Below are positions 8,901 through 18,337 of a stretch of 64,000 bases of DNA, one piece after another (position 1 is the stretch's first letter; the number at the start of each line of letters is the position of its first letter). The stretch covers positions 36,403 through 100,402 of the forward strand of contig JBFWOB010000020.1 of NCBI GenBank assembly GCA_050250755.1, given 5' to 3'. This stretch comes from Ga0077555 sp050250755. GTDB lineage: Bacteria; Pseudomonadota; Alphaproteobacteria; Rhizobiales; Hyphomicrobiaceae. The position numbers and the translations under genes are program-made. Under the pieces are notes generated by a model. The model was not told the DNA's origin. It saw only the letters and a program-made list of their open reading frames with translations, and made no database searches.

Positions 8901-9239
8901 CTAGTCGCCCTCGCCGGGTTCTGCGGAGAAGTACTTCTCAAACTTGCCCTGTTCATCGCGAAATTCGTCAGCGTCCGGAGGTGCCGGCTTTTTCGCGGTA
9001 ATGTTCGGCCAAGTCTCGGAGTATTCACGGTTAAGCCCGAGCCATCGCTCGAGGCCCGGCTCGGTATCCGGCTTGATTGCTTCCGCTGGGCACTCGGGTT
9101 CGCACACGCCGCAGTCGATGCACTCGTCAGGGTGAATGACGAGCATATTCTGCCCTTCATAGAAACAATCAACCGGGCACACCTCGACGCAATCCGTATA
9201 CTTGCACTTTATGCAAAGATCAGTGACGACGTAGGTCAT
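8901..9239 (-). CDS. fdxA: Ferredoxin FdxA, 7Fe-8S type
   Basis: A 112-residue low-potential ferredoxin. The first cluster region (CIKCKYTDCVEVCPVDCF, from residue 9) and the second (CIDCGVCEPECP, near residues 40-51) give a [3Fe-4S] plus [4Fe-4S] arrangement, followed by the C-terminal region GLERWLGLNREYSETWPNI usual for the proteobacterial FdxA family. It is a cytoplasmic electron carrier. It sits between the S4 protein and carD, an order I recall as common in Rhizobiales. The start ATG at 9239 gives the canonical MTYVVTDLCI N-terminus. Confidence 0.95.
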   Translation of the reverse strand: MTYVVTDLCIKCKYTDCVEVCPVDCFYEGQNMLVIHPDECIDCGVCEPECPAEAIKPDTEPGLERWLGLNREYSETWPNITAKKPAPPDADEFRDEQGKFEKYFSAEPGEGD

Positions 9240-9432
9240 TTATCTTGTCCCGGCCCATGACATGCGTCGCGTCGATCTGCCCGTGCCGACCTTCCGTGGC
9301 GATGCCGTATTGCTTATCCTTGGATTGCACGACGTTGCCTCGGAGAGAAGTGGGGCGTGGAGCCGCCCGTCAGTATGTCGCAATCTCGACGAATGTAGCA
9401 TTAATCCGTTCGTTAGTGCGCCATTGGCTTCG

Positions 9433-9846
9433 CTAGTCTTCCGCTTCGCGCAGTCTATCGAGGGCACGCCGATCACGCTTCGTCGGTCGGCCTGTGCCTT
9501 GGATGCGGCCGCCATCAGCCATTTCCGTAGCGGCGGCATCAACAGATTTAGGCGGTGTCAAATCTCTATAGAGCGCCTGCGCCTCGGCCGGCGGTCCTCT
9601 CCGATTGCCCGCAGCGACGATCTCCAGAACGCGCACGTGGGCACCGACCGACACGGTTATCACGTCGCCTGGCTTAACGGATTGACTTGGCTTGACGATA
9701 CGCTCGCGGTTTACGCGCACCCGACCGTCCGTAACCAATCCCGCTGCAAGGGTTCTCGTGCGGATCACACGTGCGAACCAGAGCCACTTGTCGAGACGCT
9801 GGGCGCCCGCGGACAAGCGGCTGTGGTTCGCGTGATCGTCGGCCAT
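9433..9846 (-). CDS. RNA-binding S4 domain protein (Hsp15-like)
   Basis: A 137-residue protein with one S4 domain at residues ~15-65 (QRLDKWLWFARVIRTRTLAAGLV, RVRVN, then KPGDVITV), like heat-shock protein Hsp15, which binds free 50S subunits carrying nascent chains. A charged C-terminal tail (RPTKRDRRALDRLRE) follows. Its ATG (9844-9846) directly abuts the TAA of the upstream helicase (9847-9849), so translation of the two is probably coupled and they are one operon. Function in this organism is by family inference. Confidence 0.9.
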   Translation of the reverse strand: MADDHANHSRLSAGAQRLDKWLWFARVIRTRTLAAGLVTDGRVRVNRERIVKPSQSVKPGDVITVSVGAHVRVLEIVAAGNRRGPPAEAQALYRDLTPPKSVDAAATEMADGGRIQGTGRPTKRDRRALDRLREAED

Positions 9847-12800
9847 TTATGAGCTCGGCGTTTTGCTGCTCTTCTCGAGTTGCTGCTTGAGGGCGCTCAG
9901 CGCAGCGAACGGCGAATCGGGATCCGGTCCGCCTTTTCGCTGCGGCGCTGCGGTGCTCACGCGCAAGCGCGAGCGATCCTCGCGCCGACGCTGATCGTCA
10001 CGCCCCCCTTGCCGGCGACGATCGCCACCGTTGTTGTCGTGTCGGCGATCGGGATGTGCATCGCGGCGACCTTCACCACTGCCTTGCCGCGAGCTACCCT
10101 GCTCCTGATGCGCGCCGTGACGCTGCTCGCCCTGCGGACGATCACGATCGCGATCCCGGTAAGGACGCCGTCCTTGTTGGCCCTGCTGACCGTTCCGCTG
10201 CTCGCGCTGGTCTCGTCCATCGTTTTCGGCGGGAACGGCGCCATCTGCACGACGCTGGCCTTGGCCCTGGCCACGCGCATCGCGACGCGGGCGGCGATCC
10301 TCACGTTGACGCCGGCGTGGGCGCCATACTTCGATCATCGGCACTTCGGCTTCTGCTTCCGGCTCCGTCTTGGCTTCGGAGACAACGGCATCGGCCTCCA
10401 CATTGGGAGAAGCCGGCGTGGCGGGCGTCGGCGCCTCAGCCGTTTCCGATGGTCGAGATTCGACGTCGGACGAAGCCTCGGGCGTGGCAACCGGCTCGGC
10501 GGACGCCATCGTGTCGGCTTCCGCTTCGGCCGCGGCCAATACCGCATCGCCCGTCGTGGTTTGAGGTTCGGCCGACGGCTCCGGCGCGTCCGCAGCGACT
10601 TCAGCCGAACTCAATGCACCGGCCTCGGGGACGGTGAGGCTCTCCCCTTCGGGCGCCTCCGCAGACACGGCGTCTTCGGCCGTCTCAGTAATTGCTGCGT
10701 CGGGCACGGCTCCGCCGTTCGCGTCCGCTTCTCTCGCTGTGTTCTCGTCGTTATCCGTCACGAGTGACTCTTCACTCGACGCGGTCTCCGATGCGGCGTT
10801 GTCAGACGCCGCGGCCGGCTCGCGCTGCGTTGCGGGACGAGGTCTTGGCGCCGGTCGCATCTCGGAGCGGAAACCGAGAGTCGAAAGCACGGCGCCCAGC
10901 TCAGCAGAGGAGCATCCGAGGATCGACATCATTTCCGGCGTTACCATGAAGCCGCCATCGCCGCTGGAGCCGCGCGGTGGCGTCTGACCGGCCTCGCTTG
11001 CGCGCCAGGACAGGAGTGGCCGAATGGAATCGGCCAGCCGCTCCAACATATCGACACGGATCGCGCGCGGACCGCAGACGTGATAACCGGCCGCGCGATA
11101 GAATTCCTCCGGTACCGCGGGGTTGATCGCTACGGAGGTGAGACCGGCGCGCGGCGGCTCCGGCAAATCGTCCAGCGACAAACCGACAGCAGCGCCCTTG
11201 TTAAGAGCCCACAGCACGAGCGTTAGCTCGGCGGCGGCTGGCTTCAGAAGCGGCGGCAGGAAGATATTGAAAGCGCCGAAACGAACTCCGTATTTCCGGA
11301 GTTGCGCGCGAGACGGCTGATCGAGCTGGCGCATTTCGTCGGCGACACTATCGCGCTTCACGATGCCGAAGTTTTCAGCGAGGCGAAACGCGATGCCGCG
11401 CGCGAGACCGGTGACGTCCTCCGCGGATTTCAACTCCATCAGAGGCTTCAGACGTTCCGCGGTGATCTCTCCCATCCAGGCATCGAGCCGCTGCTGCACC
11501 TTCTCCTTGTCGGGAGCGGACAGCTGCTCGTCGGCCAGCACCACGACGGTGGGACGCATCGGATCGTCGCCAGCCTCGAGGCGAGCGATTTCCTCGTCGC
11601 GCCACAAAATGCGGGCGTTACGGGCGAGCTTGAATGCTTCGGTTTTGGCGGCTGCGACACGGCGAGCGCGCATCGCGAACTCTTTCGAGAGCACGTGAGC
11701 TGCGGCGCCCCTCGATGCCTTGCCATGGACGCCCGTCGCGTCGGACTGGGTGTCCGGCCAGAAGCGGAAACCTTTGAGGCGGCCAACGTAATGATTCTCG
11801 ACGGTCACGCTGCCGTCGGATGCGATGTCGGCGGTCATGTCCTGCTTGTCGCGCAGTCCCTTCATCAGTGCGCTGGTCTTGCGATCAACGAAGCGCTGCG
11901 TGAGTTGCTCGTGCAGAGCGTCCGACAGGCTATCCTCAATGGCACGCGTGCGCTCTTGCCAATGGTTCGGATCGCGCAGCCACTCCGCCCGATTAGAGAC
12001 GAAGGTCCACGTGCGAATGTGCGCGATGCGGTTCGCAAGCGTATCGATATCGCCATCCGTGCGATCTGCCTGGGCGACTTGGTTGGCGAACCAGTCCTCC
12101 GGAATCTGCTGATCGGGGCTCATTAGGAAACCATAGAGCTGGGCCACCAGCTCGGCATGGTTCTGCGCGGAAATCTTGCGATAGTCGGGGATCTGGCAGA
12201 CGTCCCATAGCGTCGAGACAGCAGCCGTTCCCACGGCCTTATCGGCGATCGTTGAATCGCCTGACAACGTCTCGAGCGCGGTCACGTCGTCGGCCATCCT
12301 GGCGCGCTGCAGGCGTTGCTCGCGCGGCATCTCGCGCAAGCTTTCACGCAGGCGATCGAGCGAGGAAAATTCGAGATTGCGATTGCGCCACTGGAGGACG
12401 CGCACCGTATCGAACATGTGCGTCTCGAGGCGCTCGATCAGGTCCGCATCGAAGGGCTGCACGTCGGCCGTCACGCCGAAAGTGCCGTCATTGAGATGGC
12501 GGCCGGCTCGGCCGGCAATCTGTCCTAGCTCGCCGGCCGTTAGATCCCGGTTCTGGTGGCCGTCAAACTTGCGCGCGGCGGCGAATGCAACGTGGTCGAC
12601 ATCCAGATTGAGACCCATCCCGATCGCGTCAGTCGCGACCAGATAGTCGACGTCACCGTTCTGATAGAGGGCGACCTGGGCGTTTCGCGTACGAGGCGAC
12701 AGAGCGCCCAGCACGACCGCAGCGCCGCCGAGCTGGCGGCGGATCAGCTCGGCGATCGAATAGACCTCAGCCGCCGAGAAGGCGACGATGGCCGATCGCT

Positions 12801-13338
12801 TGGGAAGGCGCGTGATCTTCTTCTGGCCCGCATAGCTGATCTTCGAAAGGCGGGGGCGGGAGATGAAATTGGCGTCAGGGATCAGCTCGCTGATCGCCTC
12901 GCGCATGGTGCCCGCGCCGAGGAGCAGCGTCTCGGACCGGCCCCGGGCATGCAGCAAGCGGTCGGTGAAGACATGGCCGCGATCGAGATCGGCGGCGAGC
13001 TGTATCTCGTCGACGGCCAGAAAATCGACATCTACGCCGCGCGGCATCGCCTCGACGGTCGAGACCCAGTAGCGTGGGTTGTCAGGCTTGATCTTTTCCT
13101 CGCCGGTCACGAGCGCCACCGCCGACGGGCCAACCCGCGCGACGATCTTGTCGTAGACCTCTCGCGCAAGAAGCCGCAGCGGCAAGCCGATCATGCCGGA
13201 CTGATGCCCAAGCATGCGCTCGATCGCGAGATGTGTCTTGCCTGTATTCGTGGGGCCGAGAACGGCCGTCACGTTACGGATACGGTGCTGAAACGCCAAT
13301 GCCCTCTCCCTCGAAACCGAGGCTTGCCCGCGAGGCAT
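9847..13338 (-). CDS. Suv3-like superfamily 2 helicase with long disordered tail
   Basis: A 1163-residue cytoplasmic protein related to the mitochondrial RNA helicase Suv3. Walker A is GPTNTGKT (28-35), the DEAD-box-equivalent is DEIQ (110-113), and later motifs include VATDAIGMGLNLDVDHVAFAA and GQIAGRAGRH. Residues ~829-1163 are low complexity: first ~170 residues rich in Ala, Glu, Pro, Ser and Thr (acidic), then ~150 residues rich in Arg, Asp, Gln and Gly (basic, RNase E-like), ending in a DPDSPFAALSALKQQLE motif. I placed the start at 13338 (MPRGQASVS) because upstream in-frame residues look unrelated. The S4 protein gene follows with no gap. It is probably an RNA-processing enzyme. Confidence 0.92.
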   Translation of the reverse strand: MPRGQASVSRERALAFQHRIRNVTAVLGPTNTGKTHLAIERMLGHQSGMIGLPLRLLAREVYDKIVARVGPSAVALVTGEEKIKPDNPRYWVSTVEAMPRGVDVDFLAVDEIQLAADLDRGHVFTDRLLHARGRSETLLLGAGTMREAISELIPDANFISRPRLSKISYAGQKKITRLPKRSAIVAFSAAEVYSIAELIRRQLGGAAVVLGALSPRTRNAQVALYQNGDVDYLVATDAIGMGLNLDVDHVAFAAARKFDGHQNRDLTAGELGQIAGRAGRHLNDGTFGVTADVQPFDADLIERLETHMFDTVRVLQWRNRNLEFSSLDRLRESLREMPREQRLQRARMADDVTALETLSGDSTIADKAVGTAAVSTLWDVCQIPDYRKISAQNHAELVAQLYGFLMSPDQQIPEDWFANQVAQADRTDGDIDTLANRIAHIRTWTFVSNRAEWLRDPNHWQERTRAIEDSLSDALHEQLTQRFVDRKTSALMKGLRDKQDMTADIASDGSVTVENHYVGRLKGFRFWPDTQSDATGVHGKASRGAAAHVLSKEFAMRARRVAAAKTEAFKLARNARILWRDEEIARLEAGDDPMRPTVVVLADEQLSAPDKEKVQQRLDAWMGEITAERLKPLMELKSAEDVTGLARGIAFRLAENFGIVKRDSVADEMRQLDQPSRAQLRKYGVRFGAFNIFLPPLLKPAAAELTLVLWALNKGAAVGLSLDDLPEPPRAGLTSVAINPAVPEEFYRAAGYHVCGPRAIRVDMLERLADSIRPLLSWRASEAGQTPPRGSSGDGGFMVTPEMMSILGCSSAELGAVLSTLGFRSEMRPAPRPRPATQREPAAASDNAASETASSEESLVTDNDENTAREADANGGAVPDAAITETAEDAVSAEAPEGESLTVPEAGALSSAEVAADAPEPSAEPQTTTGDAVLAAAEAEADTMASAEPVATPEASSDVESRPSETAEAPTPATPASPNVEADAVVSEAKTEPEAEAEVPMIEVWRPRRRQREDRRPRRDARGQGQGQRRADGAVPAENDGRDQREQRNGQQGQQGRRPYRDRDRDRPQGEQRHGAHQEQGSSRQGSGEGRRDAHPDRRHDNNGGDRRRQGGRDDQRRREDRSRLRVSTAAPQRKGGPDPDSPFAALSALKQQLEKSSKTPSS

Positions 13339-13478
13339 GGCAAAGCCTTGGCCCGCAATCAAGCGAACTCTGCGCCGAGAGCGGGAACAAATCCAGAAAT
13401 TGGTTGGCAAGATACCGATCAGGCGGCCCTTGGGCCACTCTCAGCACCGATGTGGGTGTCGGAAGACCGCTAGGCGGG

Positions 13479-14336
13479 TCAGTGCGTGAGCGCAATCTGC
13501 TCGCTGTGGGTAACGATATTGATCCGCTCGGCCGTCAGGGTCGCGGAGCCGGCGATCGTCGGTATGGAAATCTGATAGGGCACGTGGATCGCGGCGCTTG
13601 GAACGGGCCGAAACGCGATCTCGATGCCATCGGTCGAGGCCATATGCTTTGTCTCAGCGGACATGCGATGGCCGGCGACCGGGACAAAGCGAACGCGGCA
13701 AACGACTGCAACGCCCGGCTGGCCGCTTGGGCGCGCCTCGCCCACGGCCTGCTGGCGGAGGTATGAGAAGGCCAGATCGAACCGCTGCTTCCCATCGAAC
13801 ACCGGTACGCGCTTGCTACAGGGGTTGCCAGTGGTCGTGCGGCTGATCGCGAGCACGGCGCTCAGAGGATCGAGCACCGCCTTCAGGTCGGCGTCGCGCA
13901 GCGCCACGGTGTCGGGCTCGGGAGGTATCGGAGGCAACGCCGATATGCTGGTCACATTACCCTGCCGGAAGCCGAGCTTGATCGAGCCCTTCTTGCCGAT
14001 GCCGTTGAAGTCAAACGTGTATCCGGCCGGACGGGGGCCTGCGTTCCCGAGGCTGCCCGAGCTGCGCGTCGCGCCTTCCCACTTGAAGGCGCCGAGAAGA
14101 GCCGAAAGTTGCGCATCGCCGTGCACGGTGTAATTCGAGCCCGAAATGTCCGCGTGGAACTCGAACTTTCCGATATCGAAGCCATTGAAGGCGACACGAT
14201 AAGTTGCATCCACCCTGCTCGGCCATGGCTCTGCGCTAACCGGGGAAGCGGCGATGACCAGAATGGCAGCGGTTGTGACGGCAGCGAGTGCTGCAGAACG
14301 AGCGCGCCCTTCGGACGGCTTCAGCTTCGAGTACAT
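13479..14336 (-). CDS. DUF3108 domain-containing exported protein
   Basis: A 285-residue protein from ATG 14336, with a signal peptide (AALAAVTTAAILVIAASPVSAEPWP, cleavage near residue 35). The mature part matches the DUF3108 pattern of alphaproteobacteria: YRVAFNGFDIGKFEFHADI, then GSIKLGFRQGNV, DPLSAVLA and CSKRVPVFDGKQRFDL. It is predicted to be a periplasmic beta-rich protein; biochemical role unknown. It precedes the helicase gene on the same strand by 140 bp, so it may be upstream in the same transcript. A longer frame to 14462 adds 42 residues that would bury the signal peptide, so it was rejected. Confidence 0.85.
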   Translation of the reverse strand: MYSKLKPSEGRARSAALAAVTTAAILVIAASPVSAEPWPSRVDATYRVAFNGFDIGKFEFHADISGSNYTVHGDAQLSALLGAFKWEGATRSSGSLGNAGPRPAGYTFDFNGIGKKGSIKLGFRQGNVTSISALPPIPPEPDTVALRDADLKAVLDPLSAVLAISRTTTGNPCSKRVPVFDGKQRFDLAFSYLRQQAVGEARPSGQPGVAVVCRVRFVPVAGHRMSAETKHMASTDGIEIAFRPVPSAAIHVPYQISIPTIAGSATLTAERINIVTHSEQIALTH

Positions 14337-14613
14337 GACGCAGGGCTTCCGACGCTGGCGAGCTGGACACTGCCGCGCGGGCCGCGGATTGCCCGAAGCC
14401 GACACGGTTTTCCCCGTCGCAATGCCTAAGATGGCAATACGACCAATGTGTGGTTCGGTCATGATCGCCGGGTTTACTTAACAAGCGGTAGACGGGCGTG
14501 CCGTTCGCGGGCGACGCGCAGCCGGATTATTGCCAGGCGCAGCGCACAGCATCCTTGCACCGCGACGCAGGCTATGGCTCGTTTGACCGGACATATGAGG
14601 AGGAGAGCCCACA

Positions 14614-15393
14614 ATGCGTATGCAGGATAAAATCGGTCTGGTGACGGCAGCCGGCTCGGGCATGGGACGGGCGGGCGCCATTCGCTTTGCCAAGGAAGGA
14701 GCGGCAGTCGGGGTGGCCGATCTCGATGAACACGCGGTGGCCGCGGTCGTCGCCGAGATCAAGGCAGCCGGCGGACGGGCGCACGGCATCGTCGCTGATC
14801 TGACCAAGGACGAAGACTCGCGACGGGTCGTCGCCGAGACGGCGAAGGCATTCGGTGGCCTCGACTTCGTCTGGAATCATGTCGGCCACCCAGGCCCTGC
14901 CGCATTCGAAGACCTCGATCTCAAGGAATGGGACAACGCCGTAACATTGAACCTGCGGACGGTCCTCATCACCACTGAGGCGGCCATTCCCGAAATGCGT
15001 GCCCGGGCCGGCGGCGCGTTGCTCTACACGGCGTCGACCTCAGGCATTTCGGGATCGCAGTTCTCGCCCGTTTACTCTGCAGTCAAGCATGGCGTGATCG
15101 GACTCGTGCGCGGTCTCGCCAAGCGTTACGCAAAGGAAAAGATCCGCGCGAACGCCATCTGCCCAGGTCCGATCGATACGCCCATGCTTCGCGTGTTCGT
15201 CGCGCGTCCGGACCAGCAGTCGACAATGGGTATGGACAAGGAAGAGCTCGTCAAGAAACGCGCTTACCAGACCCCGATGGGTCGCCCCGGCCAGCCGGAG
15301 GAAGTGTCGAATGCCGCGCTCTTCCTATTGTCGGACGAGGCCTCGTTCGTCACGGGCTCGTTTCTTGCTGTCGACGGTGGCGCAACCTGCTGA
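14614..15393 (+). CDS. SDR family oxidoreductase
   Basis: A 259-residue classical short-chain dehydrogenase. It has the cofactor motif TAAGSGMGR (residues ~11-19), catalytic serine in TASTSGISG, the YSAVK active-site motif, NAICPGPIDTPM, and the C-terminal VTGSFLAVDGGATC. It is cytoplasmic and NAD(P)-dependent; substrate unknown. The usual NNAG motif is replaced by WNHVGHPGP, a variant. A strong Shine-Dalgarno (gaggaggag) precedes the ATG. It is followed by a second SDR and an LLM enzyme on the same strand, consistent with a catabolic operon. Confidence 0.9.
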   Translation: MRMQDKIGLVTAAGSGMGRAGAIRFAKEGAAVGVADLDEHAVAAVVAEIKAAGGRAHGIVADLTKDEDSRRVVAETAKAFGGLDFVWNHVGHPGPAAFEDLDLKEWDNAVTLNLRTVLITTEAAIPEMRARAGGALLYTASTSGISGSQFSPVYSAVKHGVIGLVRGLAKRYAKEKIRANAICPGPIDTPMLRVFVARPDQQSTMGMDKEELVKKRAYQTPMGRPGQPEEVSNAALFLLSDEASFVTGSFLAVDGGATC

Positions 15394-15548
15394 GTTGCAC
15401 GTTTTGCCGATGTAAGGGGTGACGGCTGTCGGCAATGGATGCACGCGGCCGGCCGCTCCTTTATTGGCTAATCGTCGAAAGCTGGCTTAGCCTTGTCGCG
15501 ATAGCAGCGCCCCAAGAGACCAAGCATTTTACATCTGGAGAAACGCCC

Positions 15549-16352
15549 ATGAACAGGCTGGACGGTAAGGTTGCGCTCATTTCCGGCGCCGCGCGAGGGA
15601 TCGGTGCGGCAACGGCGAAATTGATGGCCGAAGCGGGCGCGGCTGTGGTGATCGGCGATCTGCTCATCGACAAGGCCAAGGAAACCGTGAAGGAGATCGA
15701 AGCGAGCGGCGGCAAAGCGATCTGCGTTCCGCTCGATGTGACGAGCGAGAAGGACTGGAACGGCGCCGTCGCAGCCGCGACCAAGCAGTTCGGCAAGCTG
15801 GATATCCTCGTCAACAATGCCGGCCTATTTCTTGGGCGCGATTTCGAGGACGTGACCCTCGATGAATGGAACAAGCTCGTCGCAGTGAACCTGACGGGCG
15901 TGTGGCTCGGCACGAAGCTGTGTACCGCCGCTCTCAAGGACGCGGGCGCGCGTTCCAAACATGGCAGCGCCATCGTCAATCTCGCGTCCGTCGCCGGCCT
16001 CGTCGGATCGCAACTCGATCCGCTCTATTCGATGACGAAGGGTGGCGTGACACTTTTCACCAAATCGACGGCGCTTTCCTATGGGCGGAAGGGCTACAAA
16101 ATCCGAGTGAATTCGATCCATCCGGGCGTCATCGAGACCGATATGGGCAATCAGACGTTCGTCGCGCGGGCGACGCAAACCGGGTCGAATGACACCGATG
16201 CCGCGCGAGGCGTCGCGCTGAAGTCGCATCCGATCGGGCGGCTCGGACAGCCTCAGGACATCGCTGCGGGGATCTGCTTCCTGGCTTCGGATGATGCCGG
16301 CTTCATGACCGGGTCCGGGCTCGTCGTCGATGGTGGCCTGACGGCTCAGTAG
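15549..16352 (+). CDS. SDR family oxidoreductase (FabG-like)
   Basis: A 267-residue classical short-chain dehydrogenase starting at ATG 15549 (MNRLDGKVAL), with ggag at -12. It has SGAARGIG, NNAG, the catalytic serine region NLASVAGLVGS, YSMTK, and the C-terminus MTGSGLVVDGGLTAQ. This resembles 3-alpha/20-beta-hydroxysteroid dehydrogenase and FabG-like enzymes; substrate not assignable. The frame stays open 114 bp upstream, but that stretch is not SDR-like. It is 42 bp upstream of the LLM gene and 155 bp downstream of another SDR, so the three probably form one catabolic unit. Confidence 0.92.
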   Translation: MNRLDGKVALISGAARGIGAATAKLMAEAGAAVVIGDLLIDKAKETVKEIEASGGKAICVPLDVTSEKDWNGAVAAATKQFGKLDILVNNAGLFLGRDFEDVTLDEWNKLVAVNLTGVWLGTKLCTAALKDAGARSKHGSAIVNLASVAGLVGSQLDPLYSMTKGGVTLFTKSTALSYGRKGYKIRVNSIHPGVIETDMGNQTFVARATQTGSNDTDAARGVALKSHPIGRLGQPQDIAAGICFLASDDAGFMTGSGLVVDGGLTAQ

Positions 16353-16394
16353 TTGCGCGCGATGCTCGCCCGACAACCACAAAGGAGATGCCTG

Positions 16395-17351
16395 ATGGAT
16401 TTCGGCCTGCACCTTGGCACGCGCGGCGCCGCGGCTAGTCCTGACAATCTCGCCCGCATTGCTCAACATGCCGAAGGTGCGGGGCTGACCTATCTGGGTT
16501 TCTCGGACCACGTCATCGTGGCCCGATCGGTGGACAGCCGGTATCCGTACAATGAGACCGGCGACTGGCCGGCCGTCGACACGGGGTACTGCCTCGAGCA
16601 GCTTTCCTGCCTCGCATATGCGGCCGCCATCACGAAAACCATCCGGCTTCTGACATCGGTCATGGTGGTTCCACACCGGCCACCCGTCCTCACGGCAAAA
16701 ACGATTGCTACCGTCGATCTCCTTTCGAAGGGTCGCGTCACGCTCGGTGTCGGGGTGGGTTGGAACCGCGAGGAAATCGATATCATCGGGGCGGCGCCAT
16801 TCGATCGCCGTGGGGCTGCGACGAACGAATTTATCGACGCATTCCGCACGATGTGGACTGAAGACGTTCCCGTTTTCGATGGCGCGTTCGTCAAAGTCGA
16901 CAACATCAAGTTTGCGCCGAAGCCGACGCAACGGCCGGGGCCGCCGGTCTGGATCGGCGGCGAGGGTTTGGCGGCTCGCAAGCGAGTGGCCGCACTCGGG
17001 GACGGATGGTATCCGACGATCCGCAATCCGAAGGAAAGGCTGGATGATCCCGCTCGCTTTGCAGTCGCGTTAGCGGACATGCAGGCGCACACCCAGGCCG
17101 CCGGACGGAACCCTGCCGATATCGATGTCGCCATGTTCGCGCCGAACTATCTGCTCGGCGAGGCTCAGACGTCGCCCGCTGGGGGACGCTTGACCTTTAC
17201 GGGTTCGGCAGAGGAGATCGCCGCGGATGTACGTGGTTTCCGGGACGCCGGAGTGCGTCATATCATGATCGGCTTCGAGGCGAACGCGCTCGACGACGTT
17301 CTGCGGAACATCGATTCATTCATGAAGGATGTCGTTCCCAAGGTGGGATAA
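16395..17351 (+). CDS. LLM class F420-type oxidoreductase (TIGR03619-like)
   Basis: A 318-residue luciferase-like protein from ATG 16395 (MDFGLHLGTRG), with aaaggag 8 bp upstream. Family segments are YLGFSDHVIV, SRYPYNETGDWP, IRLLTSVMVVPHRPPVLTAKTIATVDLLSKGR, GVGVGWNREEIDIIGA and PVWIGGEG. It is close in layout to the minus-strand LLM gene at 1766-2701, so the two are likely paralogues. Its position after two SDR genes suggests that oxidation by this enzyme and alcohol/ketone interconversion belong to one degradation route; substrate unknown. Confidence 0.9.
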   Translation: MDFGLHLGTRGAAASPDNLARIAQHAEGAGLTYLGFSDHVIVARSVDSRYPYNETGDWPAVDTGYCLEQLSCLAYAAAITKTIRLLTSVMVVPHRPPVLTAKTIATVDLLSKGRVTLGVGVGWNREEIDIIGAAPFDRRGAATNEFIDAFRTMWTEDVPVFDGAFVKVDNIKFAPKPTQRPGPPVWIGGEGLAARKRVAALGDGWYPTIRNPKERLDDPARFAVALADMQAHTQAAGRNPADIDVAMFAPNYLLGEAQTSPAGGRLTFTGSAEEIAADVRGFRDAGVRHIMIGFEANALDDVLRNIDSFMKDVVPKVG

Positions 17352-17358
17352 ATCATCC

Positions 17359-18138
17359 TTACCCCGCAATGCCGCGCCAAACGATGTAAAGGCCGGCGCT
17401 CGCGACGATGCCGGCGAAGATGCGTGTGAGGGTGGCTCTCTGCCGGGACAGGCGATGTGCGAGGCGGCCTCCGACGAAGCTTCCGACCACGCCGCCTGCC
17501 ACGAACAGGGCGACAAGTCGCCAATCGATGAGATCCGAGAGGGCGTAATTCGCGGCTGTCGTAACGCCGAACGCGGTGACGGAGACAAGGCTCGAGCCAA
17601 TCGCGGCGATGAGAGGCATTTCGGTTGCCGCGATCAGACCGGGTACCACCAGGAATCCGCCGCCGATGCCGAAAAATCCCGCCAAGGCGCCAGTCAACCA
17701 TCCGAAGCCGAACAGCCGCGGCACCAACTTCCGGGCCGAGCTGCGTGTCAACGGTACAAATCTCGAGTCACCGAGTGACGGGCGCCGCAGCATCATGGCA
17801 GCCACCGCGATCATCAGCAGACCAAACAGCAGCAGCAAGCGGCCGCCATCAAACGCCTTGCCGAGCGTCGATCCAAGCGCGGCTCCCAACACGCCCGCGA
17901 GCGTGAATGCGATCGCACAACTCCAACGCACATTGCCGAGGCGCGCATGCCCGAGCAGACTTGCCAGTGCGCTCAACGCGACGGCGACGGCGCTCGTGCC
18001 GATCGCGACGTGGGGAGAGGGCACGCCGACGACATAAACGAGGAGGGGCACCGCGAGAATGGAGCCACCGCCGCCAATCAAACCGAGCACCGTGCCGACC
18101 AGCGAGCCCGACAGCAGCGAAAGCAAATCTTGACCCAT
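17359..18138 (-). CDS. TauE/SafE family sulfite exporter-like permease
   Basis: A 259-residue membrane protein with about 8 hydrophobic segments in two repeats. The repeat signatures GLIGGGGSILAVPLLVYVVGV and GFFGIGGGFLVVPGLI are diagnostic of the TauE/SafE (COG0730) family, which exports small anions such as sulfite or sulfoacetate. The C-terminal RLSRQRATLTRIFAGIV helix is also typical. It is convergent with the LLM gene (7 bp between stops). A second TauE-like permease lies at 21366-22142. Substrate unknown. Confidence 0.88.
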   Translation of the reverse strand: MGQDLLSLLSGSLVGTVLGLIGGGGSILAVPLLVYVVGVPSPHVAIGTSAVAVALSALASLLGHARLGNVRWSCAIAFTLAGVLGAALGSTLGKAFDGGRLLLLFGLLMIAVAAMMLRRPSLGDSRFVPLTRSSARKLVPRLFGFGWLTGALAGFFGIGGGFLVVPGLIAATEMPLIAAIGSSLVSVTAFGVTTAANYALSDLIDWRLVALFVAGGVVGSFVGGRLAHRLSRQRATLTRIFAGIVASAGLYIVWRGIAG

Positions 18139-18337
18139 TTTTCCCGCATTTACGAAAGACAGAGCCTAAAGCGTAGCGCGCTCACGCAACAAGACAACTC
18201 CAGAATTCTCTGCGAACGGTAAAAGATACCCATGTTTATGGCGCACGCAGCCCGAGCGTCCATTCGCGGACTGCACGCCGCGCGGCGCCAAAGGTGGTTC
18301 TCTGCCGTCTATGGGGGATCGGGCGATGCGGTGAGCG

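Noticed and set aside
9957..10767. Long plus-strand frames opposite the helicase tail
   Set aside because: They arise from the Arg/Gly/Asp-rich codons of the disordered tail read backwards and have no ribosome-binding site or family pattern.
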